From Prochloron sp. SP5CPC1 (lineage in GTDB: Bacteria > Cyanobacteriota > Cyanobacteriia > Cyanobacteriales > Prochloraceae), in the NCBI GenBank assembly GCA_014323965.1, contig JACONB010000254.1, forward strand, positions 1 to 5,393: a stretch of DNA of 5,393 nucleotides, written 5' to 3'. Below are positions 1 through 4,686 of this stretch, piece by piece (position 1 is the stretch's first letter; each line of letters begins with the position of its first letter). The position numbers and the translations under genes are program-made. Under the pieces are notes generated by a model. The model was not told where the DNA came from and ran no database searches. It was given only the letters and a program-made list of their open reading frames with translations.

Positions 1-246
1 AAATATCGCTCCTAAGAAAGTGAGCCGATTGATAACCCCTTCCAAATATTGGCTCGTTGCCTTTCCTGGACGAATTCCAGGAATAGAAGCTCCCATTTTT
101 TTCATATTTTGGGACATATCTATCGGGTTAACAATCAAGGAGGCGTAGAAATAACTGAAGAAGACAATTAACACTAAGTAAACTACCACGTAAACCAAAC
201 TTCCAGGTCTGAGAGCATTAGCTATACCATTCAATACTTGATTTAA
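1..246 (-). pseudogene. secY: Inverted internal fragment of secY (SecY translocase, 82 codons)
   Basis: Read on the minus strand, this stretch is open throughout and encodes 82 residues of SecY. They run from LNQVLNGIANALRPG through a hydrophobic segment (VYLVLIVFFSYFYASLIV) and the conserved cytoplasmic motif NPIDMSQNMKKMGASIPGIR to a final RLTFLGAIF at base 1. SecY is the membrane channel subunit of the SecYEG protein export complex. In a normal gene this segment lies directly upstream of the part encoded on the + strand at 247-420. Flipping 1-246 gives ...GAIF followed in frame by LGIVATVPTF, the expected family sequence. There is no start or stop codon in it. It is therefore a displaced, inverted piece of the same gene rather than a separate gene. 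The identity is secure. Whether the inversion is real or an assembly or amplification artefact cannot be decided here. Confidence 0.93.
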
Positions 247-420
247 TTGGGCATTGTGGCTACGGTACCTACCTTTGTAGAAAGTGCCACTGGAGTGACA
301 ACTTTTAGAGGTTTGGGGGCTACCTCATTGCTTATTTTAGTGGGTGTTGCCATTGATACGGCCAAACAAATTCAAACTTACGTTATATCTCAGCGCTATG
401 AAGGTATGGTTAAACAATAG
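247..420 (+). CDS. secY: Protein translocase subunit SecY, C-terminal end (57 codons plus stop)
   Basis: This is the last part of SecY, the polytopic inner/thylakoid membrane channel that works with SecE, SecG and SecA. The 57 residues begin LGIVATVPTFVESATGV, continue through the hydrophobic last transmembrane segment (ATSLLILVGVAIDTA), and end in the cyanobacterial cytoplasmic tail with the motif QRYEGMVKQ before TAG at 418-420. No start codon belongs here: the frame is joined at 247 to an inverted upstream piece (1-246), so the gene cannot be read through as assembled. The inverted 82 residues plus these 57 make a continuous C-terminal third of a protein usually of about 430-440 residues. 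The stop codon lies in the left arm of a 15-bp inverted repeat. Position immediately before adk is the standard order in cyanobacterial ribosomal clusters. Confidence 0.93.
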   Translation: MGIVATVPTFVESATGVTTFRGLGATSLLILVGVAIDTAKQIQTYVISQRYEGMVKQ

Positions 421-447
421 CTATTCAAATAACTATTGTTTAACCAT
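406..447 (+). terminator. 15-bp perfect inverted repeat spanning the secY stop codon
   Basis: Bases 406-420 (ATGGTTAAACAATAG) are the exact reverse complement of 433-447, with a 12-base loop between them. The left arm encodes the last SecY residues and stop. The hairpin is AT-rich and is not followed by a T-run (the next bases are CTTATCACG), so it does not look like a textbook intrinsic terminator. It could act as a weak terminator, a pause or mRNA 3'-end stabiliser, or a processing site between secY and adk. The repeat is certain; the function is inference. Confidence 0.5.
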
Positions 448-455
448 CTTATCAC

Positions 456-507
456 GAAGTCTGAAGCAGGAAATTAGAGTTTTGACAAATCTCTTTCTTC
501 AGACTTC
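456..507 (+). repeat. 11-bp inverted repeat in the adk leader
   Basis: GAAGTCTGAAG at 456-466 pairs perfectly with CTTCAGACTTC at 497-507. The 30-base loop itself holds a small complementary pair, AGAG at 476-479 and CTCT at 491-494. The CGAAGT at 455-460 could alternatively pair with ACTTCG at 511-516, which touches the adk ribosome binding site. The structure could therefore be an mRNA leader element for transcripts running in from secY, or a DNA-level operator. No protein partner can be named. Confidence 0.5.
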
Positions 508-512
508 ATAAC
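482..512 (+). promoter_or_regulatory. Possible weak promoter for adk-infA
   Basis: A perfect -35 hexamer TTGACA lies at 482-487. The best -10 candidate is CATAAC at 507-512, which matches TATAAT at only four of six positions and has a long 19-base spacing. The -35 sits in the loop of the inverted repeat at 456-507. A start of transcription near 519 would leave almost no leader before the GTG start at 529, so the call is tentative. Confidence 0.25.
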
Positions 513-515
513 TTC

Positions 516-519
516 GGAG
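516..519 (+). promoter_or_regulatory. Ribosome binding site GGAG fixing the adk GTG start
   Basis: GGAG lies 9 bases before the GTG at 529. This supports GTG as the start, giving the expected N-terminus MKRLIFLGPPGAGKGT. Confidence 0.7.
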
Positions 520-528
520 AATTGTTTC

Positions 529-1101
529 GTGAAACGATTAATCTTTTTAGGACCACCTGGGGCAGGGAAGGGAACTCAAGCAAAACTCTTGGCGGCGAAA
601 ACGGGAATTGCTCATATCTCCACTGGGGAAATGTTGCGCTCTGCGATCAGTTCTGGTACAACTCTTGGCAAACAGGCTCAAACTTATGTGGACAAAGGGG
701 AATTAGTGCCCGATCAATTGCTTCTGGATTTAATTCGGGCCAGGTTGAGAGAACCGGATGCCAAAAATGGTTGGATTTTAGATGGATTTCCCCGGAATGC
801 CTCCCAAGCTGCTTTTTTGGATAAACTGCTGATGGAAATGAATCAAGCTTGTGATTATGCGATTAACTTAGAAGTGCCAGAGCAAGTTTTGATGGAACGC
901 TTGGTGGGTCGGGGGCGCAAAGATGACAATCCAGAGACCATTAGGCGTCGTTTAGAGGTTTATCACGAACATACGGCACCAGTACTGGATTTTTATCTTC
1001 TCAAGGGCAATCTTAAGTCAGTAAATGGCGATCGCCCTCTGGAAGAAGTAAATAAATCTTTGCAAGAAATTGTCAATGGTGGTATTCGAGATTTGAAATA
1101 G
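529..1101 (+). CDS. adk: Adenylate kinase, short form (190 aa)
   Basis: Cytosolic adenylate kinase catalyses ATP + AMP = 2 ADP and keeps adenylate pools balanced. The nucleotide-binding P-loop GPPGAGKGT is at residues 8-16. The AMP-binding motif ISTGEMLR is at 30-37 and the DGFPRN motif, carrying the AMP-contacting Arg89, is at 85-90. The lid region RLVGRGRKDDNPETIRRRL (124-142) supplies the catalytic arginines. There is no long zinc-type LID insert, so this is the short isoform typical of cyanobacteria, and 190 residues is near full length for it. The GTG start is supported by a GGAG site 9 bases upstream and by the P-loop falling at its usual place. A HIP1 palindrome lies inside the gene at 1028-1035. 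infA follows 11 bases after the stop, so the two are surely co-transcribed. Nothing looks damaged. Confidence 0.97.
   Translation: MKRLIFLGPPGAGKGTQAKLLAAKTGIAHISTGEMLRSAISSGTTLGKQAQTYVDKGELVPDQLLLDLIRARLREPDAKNGWILDGFPRNASQAAFLDKLLMEMNQACDYAINLEVPEQVLMERLVGRGRKDDNPETIRRRLEVYHEHTAPVLDFYLLKGNLKSVNGDRPLEEVNKSLQEIVNGGIRDLK
1028..1035. repeat. HIP1 palindrome GCGATCGC in adk
   Basis: GCGATCGC within the extended form GGCGATCGCC (1027-1036). This highly iterated palindrome is characteristic of many cyanobacterial genomes. Confidence 0.9.
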
Positions 1102-1104
1102 AGG
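1101..1104 (+). promoter_or_regulatory. Ribosome binding site GAGG before the infA TTG start
   Basis: GAGG overlaps the last base of the adk stop codon and lies 8 bases before TTG at 1113. No ATG or GTG is available in frame before the conserved N-terminus AKQDLIEMEG, so the TTG start is well supported. Confidence 0.7.
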
Positions 1105-1112
1105 AAAAAAAA

Positions 1113-1340
1113 TTGGCTAAACAAGATTTAATCGAAATGGAAGGGGTAGTAACGGAATCCTTACCTAATGCAATGTTTCGCGTAGACTTAGACAATGGTT
1201 TTAACGTTCTCGCTCATATAGCAGGTAAAATTAGGCGCAATTACATCAAAATTCTACCAGGGGATCGGGTGAAGGTGGAATTAACTCCCTACGATCTTAC
1301 CAAGGGGAGAATAACCTATCGTCTGAAAAATAAAAGATAA
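1113..1340 (+). CDS. infA: Translation initiation factor IF-1 (75 aa, TTG start)
   Basis: IF-1 is a small OB-fold protein that binds the A site of the 30S subunit and helps IF-2 and IF-3 select the initiator tRNA. The whole protein is conserved: N-terminus AKQDLIEMEGVVTESLPNAM, central RVDLDNGFNVLAHIAGKIRR, and C-terminal ILPGDRVKVELTPYDLTKGR ending ITYRLKNKR. Its 75 residues fit the family (about 72-75). The start is TTG with a GAGG site 8 bases upstream; the alternative internal ATG at 1137 would remove the first beta strand. It is 11 bases downstream of adk and probably shares its mRNA. It is followed by a 165-base spacer holding a separate promoter, so infA may be the last gene of the upstream unit or simply be read through. 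Confidence 0.97.
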   Translation: MAKQDLIEMEGVVTESLPNAMFRVDLDNGFNVLAHIAGKIRRNYIKILPGDRVKVELTPYDLTKGRITYRLKNKR

Positions 1341-1446
1341 AATGCAGTCGCCGGTTCCTAACCTGTACATAACTGACTTATGCGGCCTGCAAAAATAGCT
1401 GCCAAGAGAGGGACATGGGAAATTGCCCCAAGTTTTGGCTAATTGG

Positions 1447-1475
1447 CTGACCAAATAGATTAAATTTGATATAAT
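1447..1475 (+). promoter_or_regulatory. Sigma70-type promoter for rpmJ and the downstream ribosomal genes
   Basis: The -10 box is a perfect TATAAT at 1470-1475. At 17 bases spacing lies CTGACC at 1447-1452, matching TTGACA at four of six positions. A transcription start near 1481-1483 would leave a leader of about 25 bases before the rpmJ ATG at 1506. Just upstream is a short tandem repeat of TTGGCT (1435-1440 and 1443-1448) that overlaps the -35 and could be a regulator site. The rest of the 1341-1446 spacer shows no gene and no clear terminator. Confidence 0.65.
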
Positions 1476-1505
1476 AGTTTGCTGTGCAGTTTACCCAAAA
1501 AAAAC

Positions 1506-1619
1506 ATGAAAGTTAGAGCATCAGTGAAAAAAATGTGCGAAAAATGCCGCGTTATACGAAGGCGCGGTCGAGTGATGGTGATTTGTCAAAACCCCAAGCA
1601 CAAGCAAAGACAGGGTTAA
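1506..1619 (+). CDS. rpmJ: 50S ribosomal protein L36 (37 aa)
   Basis: L36 is the smallest large-subunit protein, a zinc-ribbon that binds 23S rRNA near the L11/GTPase region. Translation of 37 codons gives MKVRASVKKMCEKCRVIRRR followed by a tail ending PKHKQRQG, essentially the cyanobacterial and plastid consensus. The zinc ligands Cys11, Cys14, Cys27 and His32 are all present, so this is the zinc-binding (C+) form. Most of the residues are Lys or Arg, as expected for an rRNA-binding protein. No Shine-Dalgarno sequence precedes the ATG: the leader is CCCAAAAAAAAC. It is the first gene after the internal promoter and lies 70 bases before rpsM. Confidence 0.97.
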   Translation: MKVRASVKKMCEKCRVIRRRGRVMVICQNPKHKQRQG

Positions 1620-1675
1620 AGAGACGGTAATTTTAGAGCGCGGTCATCGGATATCGTAGCAAATACAGCAAAAAA

Positions 1676-1680
1676 GGGAG
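1676..1680 (+). promoter_or_regulatory. Ribosome binding site GGGAG for the rpsM GTG start
   Basis: GGGAG lies 9 bases before GTG at 1690, which begins the family N-terminus (MAR.AGVDLPRDKR). Confidence 0.65.
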
Positions 1681-1689
1681 AAAAAAAGC

Positions 1690-1976
1690 GTGGCAAGGAT
1701 GGCAGGTGTAGACTTACCCCGCGATAAGCGCGTGGAAATAGCCCTAACTTATATCTATGGTATTGGTTTATCGCGGGCTCAAGAAATATTAGCGAAAACA
1801 GGGGTGAACTCGGATACATGAACATTAAGCGTCTAGCAGACATCGGTACTTATCGCGGTCGTCGTCACCGTATGGGGCTACCAGTGCGAGGTCAGCGAAC
1901 TCGTACTAATGCCCGCACTCGTCGCGGTAGAAGGGTTACGGTTGCGGGCAAGAAAAAAGCACCTTCCAAGAAATAA
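1690..1976 (+). pseudogene. rpsM: 30S ribosomal protein S13, broken by an internal frameshifting deletion
   Basis: S13 sits in the head of the small subunit and contacts L5 and the tRNAs. From GTG at 1690, 43 codons encode the N-terminus (AGVDLPRDKRVEIALTYIYG ... TGVNSDT) and then meet TGA at 1819-1821. The C-terminal part continues in another frame from ATG at 1818: 52 residues starting MNIKRLADIGTYRGRRHR, including the signature GLPVRGQRTRTNARTRRGRR and a lysine-rich tail, with stop TAA at 1974-1976. The middle of the protein is missing, including the conserved EGDLRR stretch. Compared with the usual 126-127 residues, about 32 codons are lost, and the frame change fits a loss of about 97 bases. 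Residue 4 is Met where Ile is usual. The stop and the next ATG overlap as ATGA, so reinitiation is conceivable, but the product would still lack the central segment. Both flanking pieces are otherwise well preserved, which points to a recent deletion or a sequence error. Confidence 0.9.
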
Positions 1977-2009
1977 GCGGTCAGTTAATTAAAAGAAAGC
2001 ATTAGTAAA

Positions 2010-2402
2010 ATGGCGCGCCCAACGAAAAAAAGCAGTTCAAAAAAGAACAAACGTAACGTTTCTAACGGAATGGCTCATATCAAATCAACCTTCAATAACA
2101 CCATAGTAACAATTTCTGATTCAAAAGGCGATGTTATCTCTTGGGCATCAGCAGGCTCCAGCGGCTTCAAGGGAGCGAAGAAAGGAACTCCCTTTGCAGC
2201 GCAAACCGCAGCAGACAGTGCAGCACGCAGAGCGATGGAACAAGGAATGCGTCAGATTGAAGTGATGGTGAGCGGTCCGGGAGCAGGTCGAGAGACGGCG
2301 ATTAGGGCACTTCAAGGCTCCGGGCTAGAAATTACTCTGATTCGGGATGTTACCCCAATTCCTCACAACGGCTGTCGTCCGCCTAAGCGTCGTCGAGTCT
2401 AG
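2010..2402 (+). CDS. rpsK: 30S ribosomal protein S11 (130 aa)
   Basis: S11 binds 16S rRNA on the platform of the small subunit near the E site and contacts the 690 and 790 loops. The protein has the usual basic N-terminal tail (ARPTKKSSSKKNKR), the core NGMAHIKSTFNNTIVTISD at 19-37, the glycine-rich loop SSGFKGAKKGTPFAAQ at 50-65 and the family signature from SGPGAGRETAIRALQG (88-103) to PHNGCRPPKRRRV at the C-terminus. The Asn120-Gly121 pair matches the site that forms isoaspartate in E. coli S11. Length is full for the family. The ATG start at 2010 lies 33 bases after the rpsM stop and has only a weak purine-rich upstream sequence (AAAGAAAG), so translation may depend on coupling. The gene is intact. 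Confidence 0.98.
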   Translation: MARPTKKSSSKKNKRNVSNGMAHIKSTFNNTIVTISDSKGDVISWASAGSSGFKGAKKGTPFAAQTAADSAARRAMEQGMRQIEVMVSGPGAGRETAIRALQGSGLEITLIRDVTPIPHNGCRPPKRRRV

Positions 2403-2403
2403 T

Positions 2404-2524
2404 TAGGGAGTAGGGTCCAAGAAGTAGGGGAGCACAGCACTAGGGAGTAGGGTCCAAATGCATCGCAATTGCGAAGCAACCGCCTTTGGCGTCCCTCTCC
2501 CTTTCTCATCACTCCCTTTCTCCC
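2404..2524. repeat. Repeat-rich fold-back spacer between rpsK and rpoA
   Basis: This part of the 165-base rpsK-rpoA spacer is unlike the rest of the cluster. A 17-bp direct repeat (TAGGGAGTAGGGTCCAA) occurs at 2404-2420 and 2441-2457. Then comes the 12-bp palindrome TCGCAATTGCGA at 2463-2474, a small hairpin CGCC-TTT-GGCG at 2481-2491, and a C/T-rich run (2492-2524). The motif AGGGAGT in each direct repeat is complementary to ACTCCCT at 2511-2517, so the G-rich left and C-rich right halves can fold back. Such low-complexity repeats occur scattered between genes in many filamentous cyanobacteria. No gene is visible on either strand; the open minus-strand frame over it is not credible. Confidence 0.75.
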
Positions 2525-2554
2525 ACGTTGCCGCGTTGACACATGACAAACCAA

Positions 2555-2560
2555 GGGAGG
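2555..2560 (+). promoter_or_regulatory. Strong ribosome binding site GGGAGG for rpoA
   Basis: GGGAGG, preceded by AA, lies 7 bases before GTG at 2568 and fixes that GTG as the start. Confidence 0.8.
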
Positions 2561-2567
2561 TCACTCT

Positions 2568-3503
2568 GTGGCAGAGTTTAAAATTGATTGTATAGAATCG
2601 AAGACACAGAAAAATCAGAGTCAATATAGCAAATTTATCCTCGAACCTCTCGAACGCGGTCAAGGAATCACTGTGGGCAATGCCTTAAGACGGGTTTTAC
2701 TATCGAATCTGGAAGGAGCAGCAGTGACTGCGATCCGGATAGCAGGAGTGAATCACGAATTTGCAACCATTGAGGGAGTAAGGGAGGACGTCCTGGAAAT
2801 AATGTTGAATATGAAGGAAATCGTCCTCAAAAGCTCCACCAATCAAACTCAGCTCGGTCGTCTGAAGGCTACGGGACCGGGAACAGTAACGGCAGCTCAG
2901 TTTATAGTACCCTCAGAAGTAGAAATCGTAGATCCAAACCAGTATGTTGCTACTCTGGCTGAAGGGGCAACCCTGGAAATGGAGTTTCACATCGAAAGGG
3001 GAAAAGGCTATCGGGCTATAGAACGGGGTAAAGATGAAAACAGATCCTTGGACTTCCTGCAAATAGATTCTGTCTTTATGCCTGTGACCAAGGTAAAATA
3101 CAGTGTTGAAGATGCCAGGATAGACGAAAGTGATGCCAGAGATAGGCTCATTTTAGAGATTTGGACTAATGGCAGTTTACAACCAGAAAACGCTCTTTCT
3201 ACTGCGGCAGGGATTGTTGTGGATTTGTTTAATCCCCTTAAGGAGCTGCATATAGAACCGATTGTAAACAGTTATAGAGACAAGGACGATCCTACTAGCC
3301 AGATACCTATTGAGGAGTTGCAGCTGTCAGTACGGGCATATAACTGTCTGAAACGAGCGCAAATAAACTCTGTGGCCGATCTACTCAATTACAGTCAAGA
3401 AGAACTCTTGGAAATTAAAAACTTCGGCCTCAAATCAGCCAATGAGGTAATTGAAGCTCTACAAGAGCGTTTGGGCATCACTTTGCCTGAAGCGAAATCT
3501 TGA
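2568..3503 (+). CDS. rpoA: DNA-directed RNA polymerase subunit alpha (311 aa)
   Basis: The alpha subunit dimerises to nucleate assembly of RNA polymerase and its C-terminal domain contacts promoter DNA and activators. The N-terminal domain (about 1-233) has the assembly motif LEPLERGQGITVGNALRRVL at 25-44, with Arg42 equivalent to E. coli Arg45, then AGVNHEFATIEGVREDVLEI and the LILEIWTNGSL segment. A linker of about 15 residues follows. The C-terminal domain (about 248-311) has VRAYNCLKRAQINSVADLL, where Arg256 and Asn259 correspond to the DNA-contacting E. coli Arg265 and Asn268, and KNFGLKS at 284-290, where Lys289 and Ser290 match E. coli Lys298 and Ser299. Length is full for cyanobacteria. 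The GTG start is fixed by the GGGAGG site. It lies downstream of a repeat-rich spacer and 25 bases before rplQ. No damage is seen. Confidence 0.98.
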   Translation: MAEFKIDCIESKTQKNQSQYSKFILEPLERGQGITVGNALRRVLLSNLEGAAVTAIRIAGVNHEFATIEGVREDVLEIMLNMKEIVLKSSTNQTQLGRLKATGPGTVTAAQFIVPSEVEIVDPNQYVATLAEGATLEMEFHIERGKGYRAIERGKDENRSLDFLQIDSVFMPVTKVKYSVEDARIDESDARDRLILEIWTNGSLQPENALSTAAGIVVDLFNPLKELHIEPIVNSYRDKDDPTSQIPIEELQLSVRAYNCLKRAQINSVADLLNYSQEELLEIKNFGLKSANEVIEALQERLGITLPEAKS

Positions 3504-3528
3504 TTCTTAATGAAGGAGAAAAATTCCT

Positions 3529-3879
3529 ATGCGTCATAGATGCCGAGTACCCCAATTAGGGTTGCCAGCGGACCAACGTCGAGCTTTGCTGAGAAATCTT
3601 GCAACACAAATAGTTCGTCACGGTCAAATTAAAACTACTAAAGCCCGTGCTAAGGCGGTGAGAAAGGAAGTAGAAAGAATGATTACTCTGGCCAAAGATG
3701 GTTCTTTGGCAGCAAGACGGAAAGCCTTGGGCTATCTGTACGACAAACAATTGGTACATTCCCTGTTTGCAGCAGCAAAAGAGCGCTATGGCGATCGCCC
3801 AGGAGGCTATACTAGAGTGGTGCGCACGGTGCGCCGTCGGGGGGATAATGCAGAAATGGCCATCATCGAACTAGTTTGA
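3529..3879 (+). CDS. rplQ: 50S ribosomal protein L17 (116 aa)
   Basis: L17 is a large-subunit protein near the exit of the peptide tunnel. The product begins MRHRCRVPQLGLPADQRRAL and has the family signature IKTTKARAKAVRKEVERMI at 34-52. The central SLAARRKALGYLYDK follows, and it ends RRRGDNAEMAIIELV. It has the short cyanobacterial length of about 116 residues with no C-terminal extension. An AAGGAG site at 3513-3518, 10 bases upstream, supports the ATG. The gene contains a HIP1 palindrome at 3791-3798. Its stop TGA overlaps the ATG of truA, so the two are translationally linked. rpoA-rplQ is a near-universal pair in bacteria. Confidence 0.98.
   Translation: MRHRCRVPQLGLPADQRRALLRNLATQIVRHGQIKTTKARAKAVRKEVERMITLAKDGSLAARRKALGYLYDKQLVHSLFAAAKERYGDRPGGYTRVVRTVRRRGDNAEMAIIELV
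3791..3798. repeat. HIP1 palindrome GCGATCGC in rplQ
   Basis: GCGATCGC inside the extended GGCGATCGCC (3790-3799). Confidence 0.9.
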
Positions 3880-4670
3880 TGTCAAGAGTCGCCCTAGTAA
3901 TTCAATACTTAGGGACTCATTTTCATGGCTGGCAACGACAACCAAACCTGCGGACGGTACAAGAAGAAATCGAAAAGACGATCGCCCCTGTAGGAGGACA
4001 TTCAGTTACTGTATGTGCTGCGGGGCGTACTGATGCGGGAGTACATGCAGCGGCTCAAGTAGCTCATTTTGATTACTTTGGTTATATACCTGGCGAGCGT
4101 TGGGCGTCAATTCTCAATGCTCGCCTACCCGAGGACATTCTCATTAGAGGTTCGGCGGAAGTTCCTTTAACCTGGCACGCTCGTTTTTCTGCTAGTTGGC
4201 GGCGCTATCGCTATACTCTCTATACCGACAAGGAACCAAACTTGTTCGTAAAGCCATTTTCTTGGCATTATTATTATGTACCTCTGGATGAGTCTCTTAT
4301 TACTGCTGCGTTAAAACCCTTGCTCGGGAGACATCACTTAGCAGCCTTCCGAAGAGCCAATTCCTCTCGGAGTCATTCTTGGGTTGAGGTTCAAGCAGTA
4401 GAATGTTACCGACGAGGACCATTACTCCAGATAGAAATTCAAGCTAATGGCTTTTTATATGGAATGGTACGACTGTTAGTGGGAACCCTGGTTGAGGTAG
4501 GAAGGAGGAGGCGATCGCCTGCTAGTTTTACCCAACTCTGGATTGAAGAAAGACGAGAAGAAGTCAAATATTCTGCTCCTGCTAAAGGTTTATGCCTGCT
4601 TAGAGTTGGCTATCCAGAATTTCCCTTTCCCCGTAAAATTTGGTTTGATACCCAACCAACTTTTCTATGA
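3879..4670 (+). CDS. truA: tRNA pseudouridine(38-40) synthase TruA (263 aa)
   Basis: TruA converts uridines 38, 39 and 40 in the anticodon arm of many tRNAs to pseudouridine. The catalytic motif GRTDAGVHA is at 49-57, with the nucleophile Asp52. The upstream motif YLGTHFHGWQRQ (10-21), the conserved HARFSA (100-105) followed by RRYRYTLY, and the C-terminal GFLYGMVRLLVGTLVEVGR complete the family pattern. ATG at 3879 is chosen. It overlaps the rplQ stop (TGATG), gives the normal N-terminus SRVALVIQYLG, and needs no separate ribosome binding site if coupled. A TTG one codon earlier is open but less likely. The last 20 or so residues (FPFPRKIWFDTQPTFL) are the poorly conserved tail. Position between rplQ and rplM is typical of cyanobacteria. 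Confidence 0.96.
   Translation: MSRVALVIQYLGTHFHGWQRQPNLRTVQEEIEKTIAPVGGHSVTVCAAGRTDAGVHAAAQVAHFDYFGYIPGERWASILNARLPEDILIRGSAEVPLTWHARFSASWRRYRYTLYTDKEPNLFVKPFSWHYYYVPLDESLITAALKPLLGRHHLAAFRRANSSRSHSWVEVQAVECYRRGPLLQIEIQANGFLYGMVRLLVGTLVEVGRRRRSPASFTQLWIEERREEVKYSAPAKGLCLLRVGYPEFPFPRKIWFDTQPTFL
4511..4518. repeat. HIP1 palindrome GCGATCGC in truA
   Basis: GCGATCGC inside the extended GGCGATCGCC (4510-4519). A near-match ACGATCGCC lies at about 3979-3987 in the same gene. Confidence 0.9.
4640..4659 (+). repeat. Small inverted repeat at the end of truA
   Basis: TTGGTT (4640-4645) and AACCAA (4654-4659) form a 6-bp stem with an 8-base loop. ACCAATTT after the stop codon (4671-4678) offers an imperfect alternative partner. 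It is short, and could be chance. Confidence 0.25.
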
Positions 4671-4686
4671 ACCAATTTAAAAACTA

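Noticed and set aside
522..824. Open frame of 100 codons overlapping the start of adk
   Set aside because: It is a shifted frame of adk with no recognisable protein features; adk is certain.
1616..1843. Minus-strand open frame over the rpmJ-rpsM junction
   Set aside because: It overlaps the conserved rpsM N-terminus, lacks family features, and is explained as a shadow.
2536..2541. TTGACA as a -35 box for rpoA
   Set aside because: A -10 box would fall at about 2559-2564 on the ribosome binding site, where GGTCAC does not fit, and transcription would start within rpoA.
2403..2663. Minus-strand open frame across the rpsK-rpoA spacer
   Set aside because: It runs antisense into the rpoA start and over repeats; no ribosome binding site or recognisable motif supports it.
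3876..3878. TTG as the start of truA
   Set aside because: The ATG immediately after it overlaps the rplQ stop as TGATG and gives the normal N-terminus.
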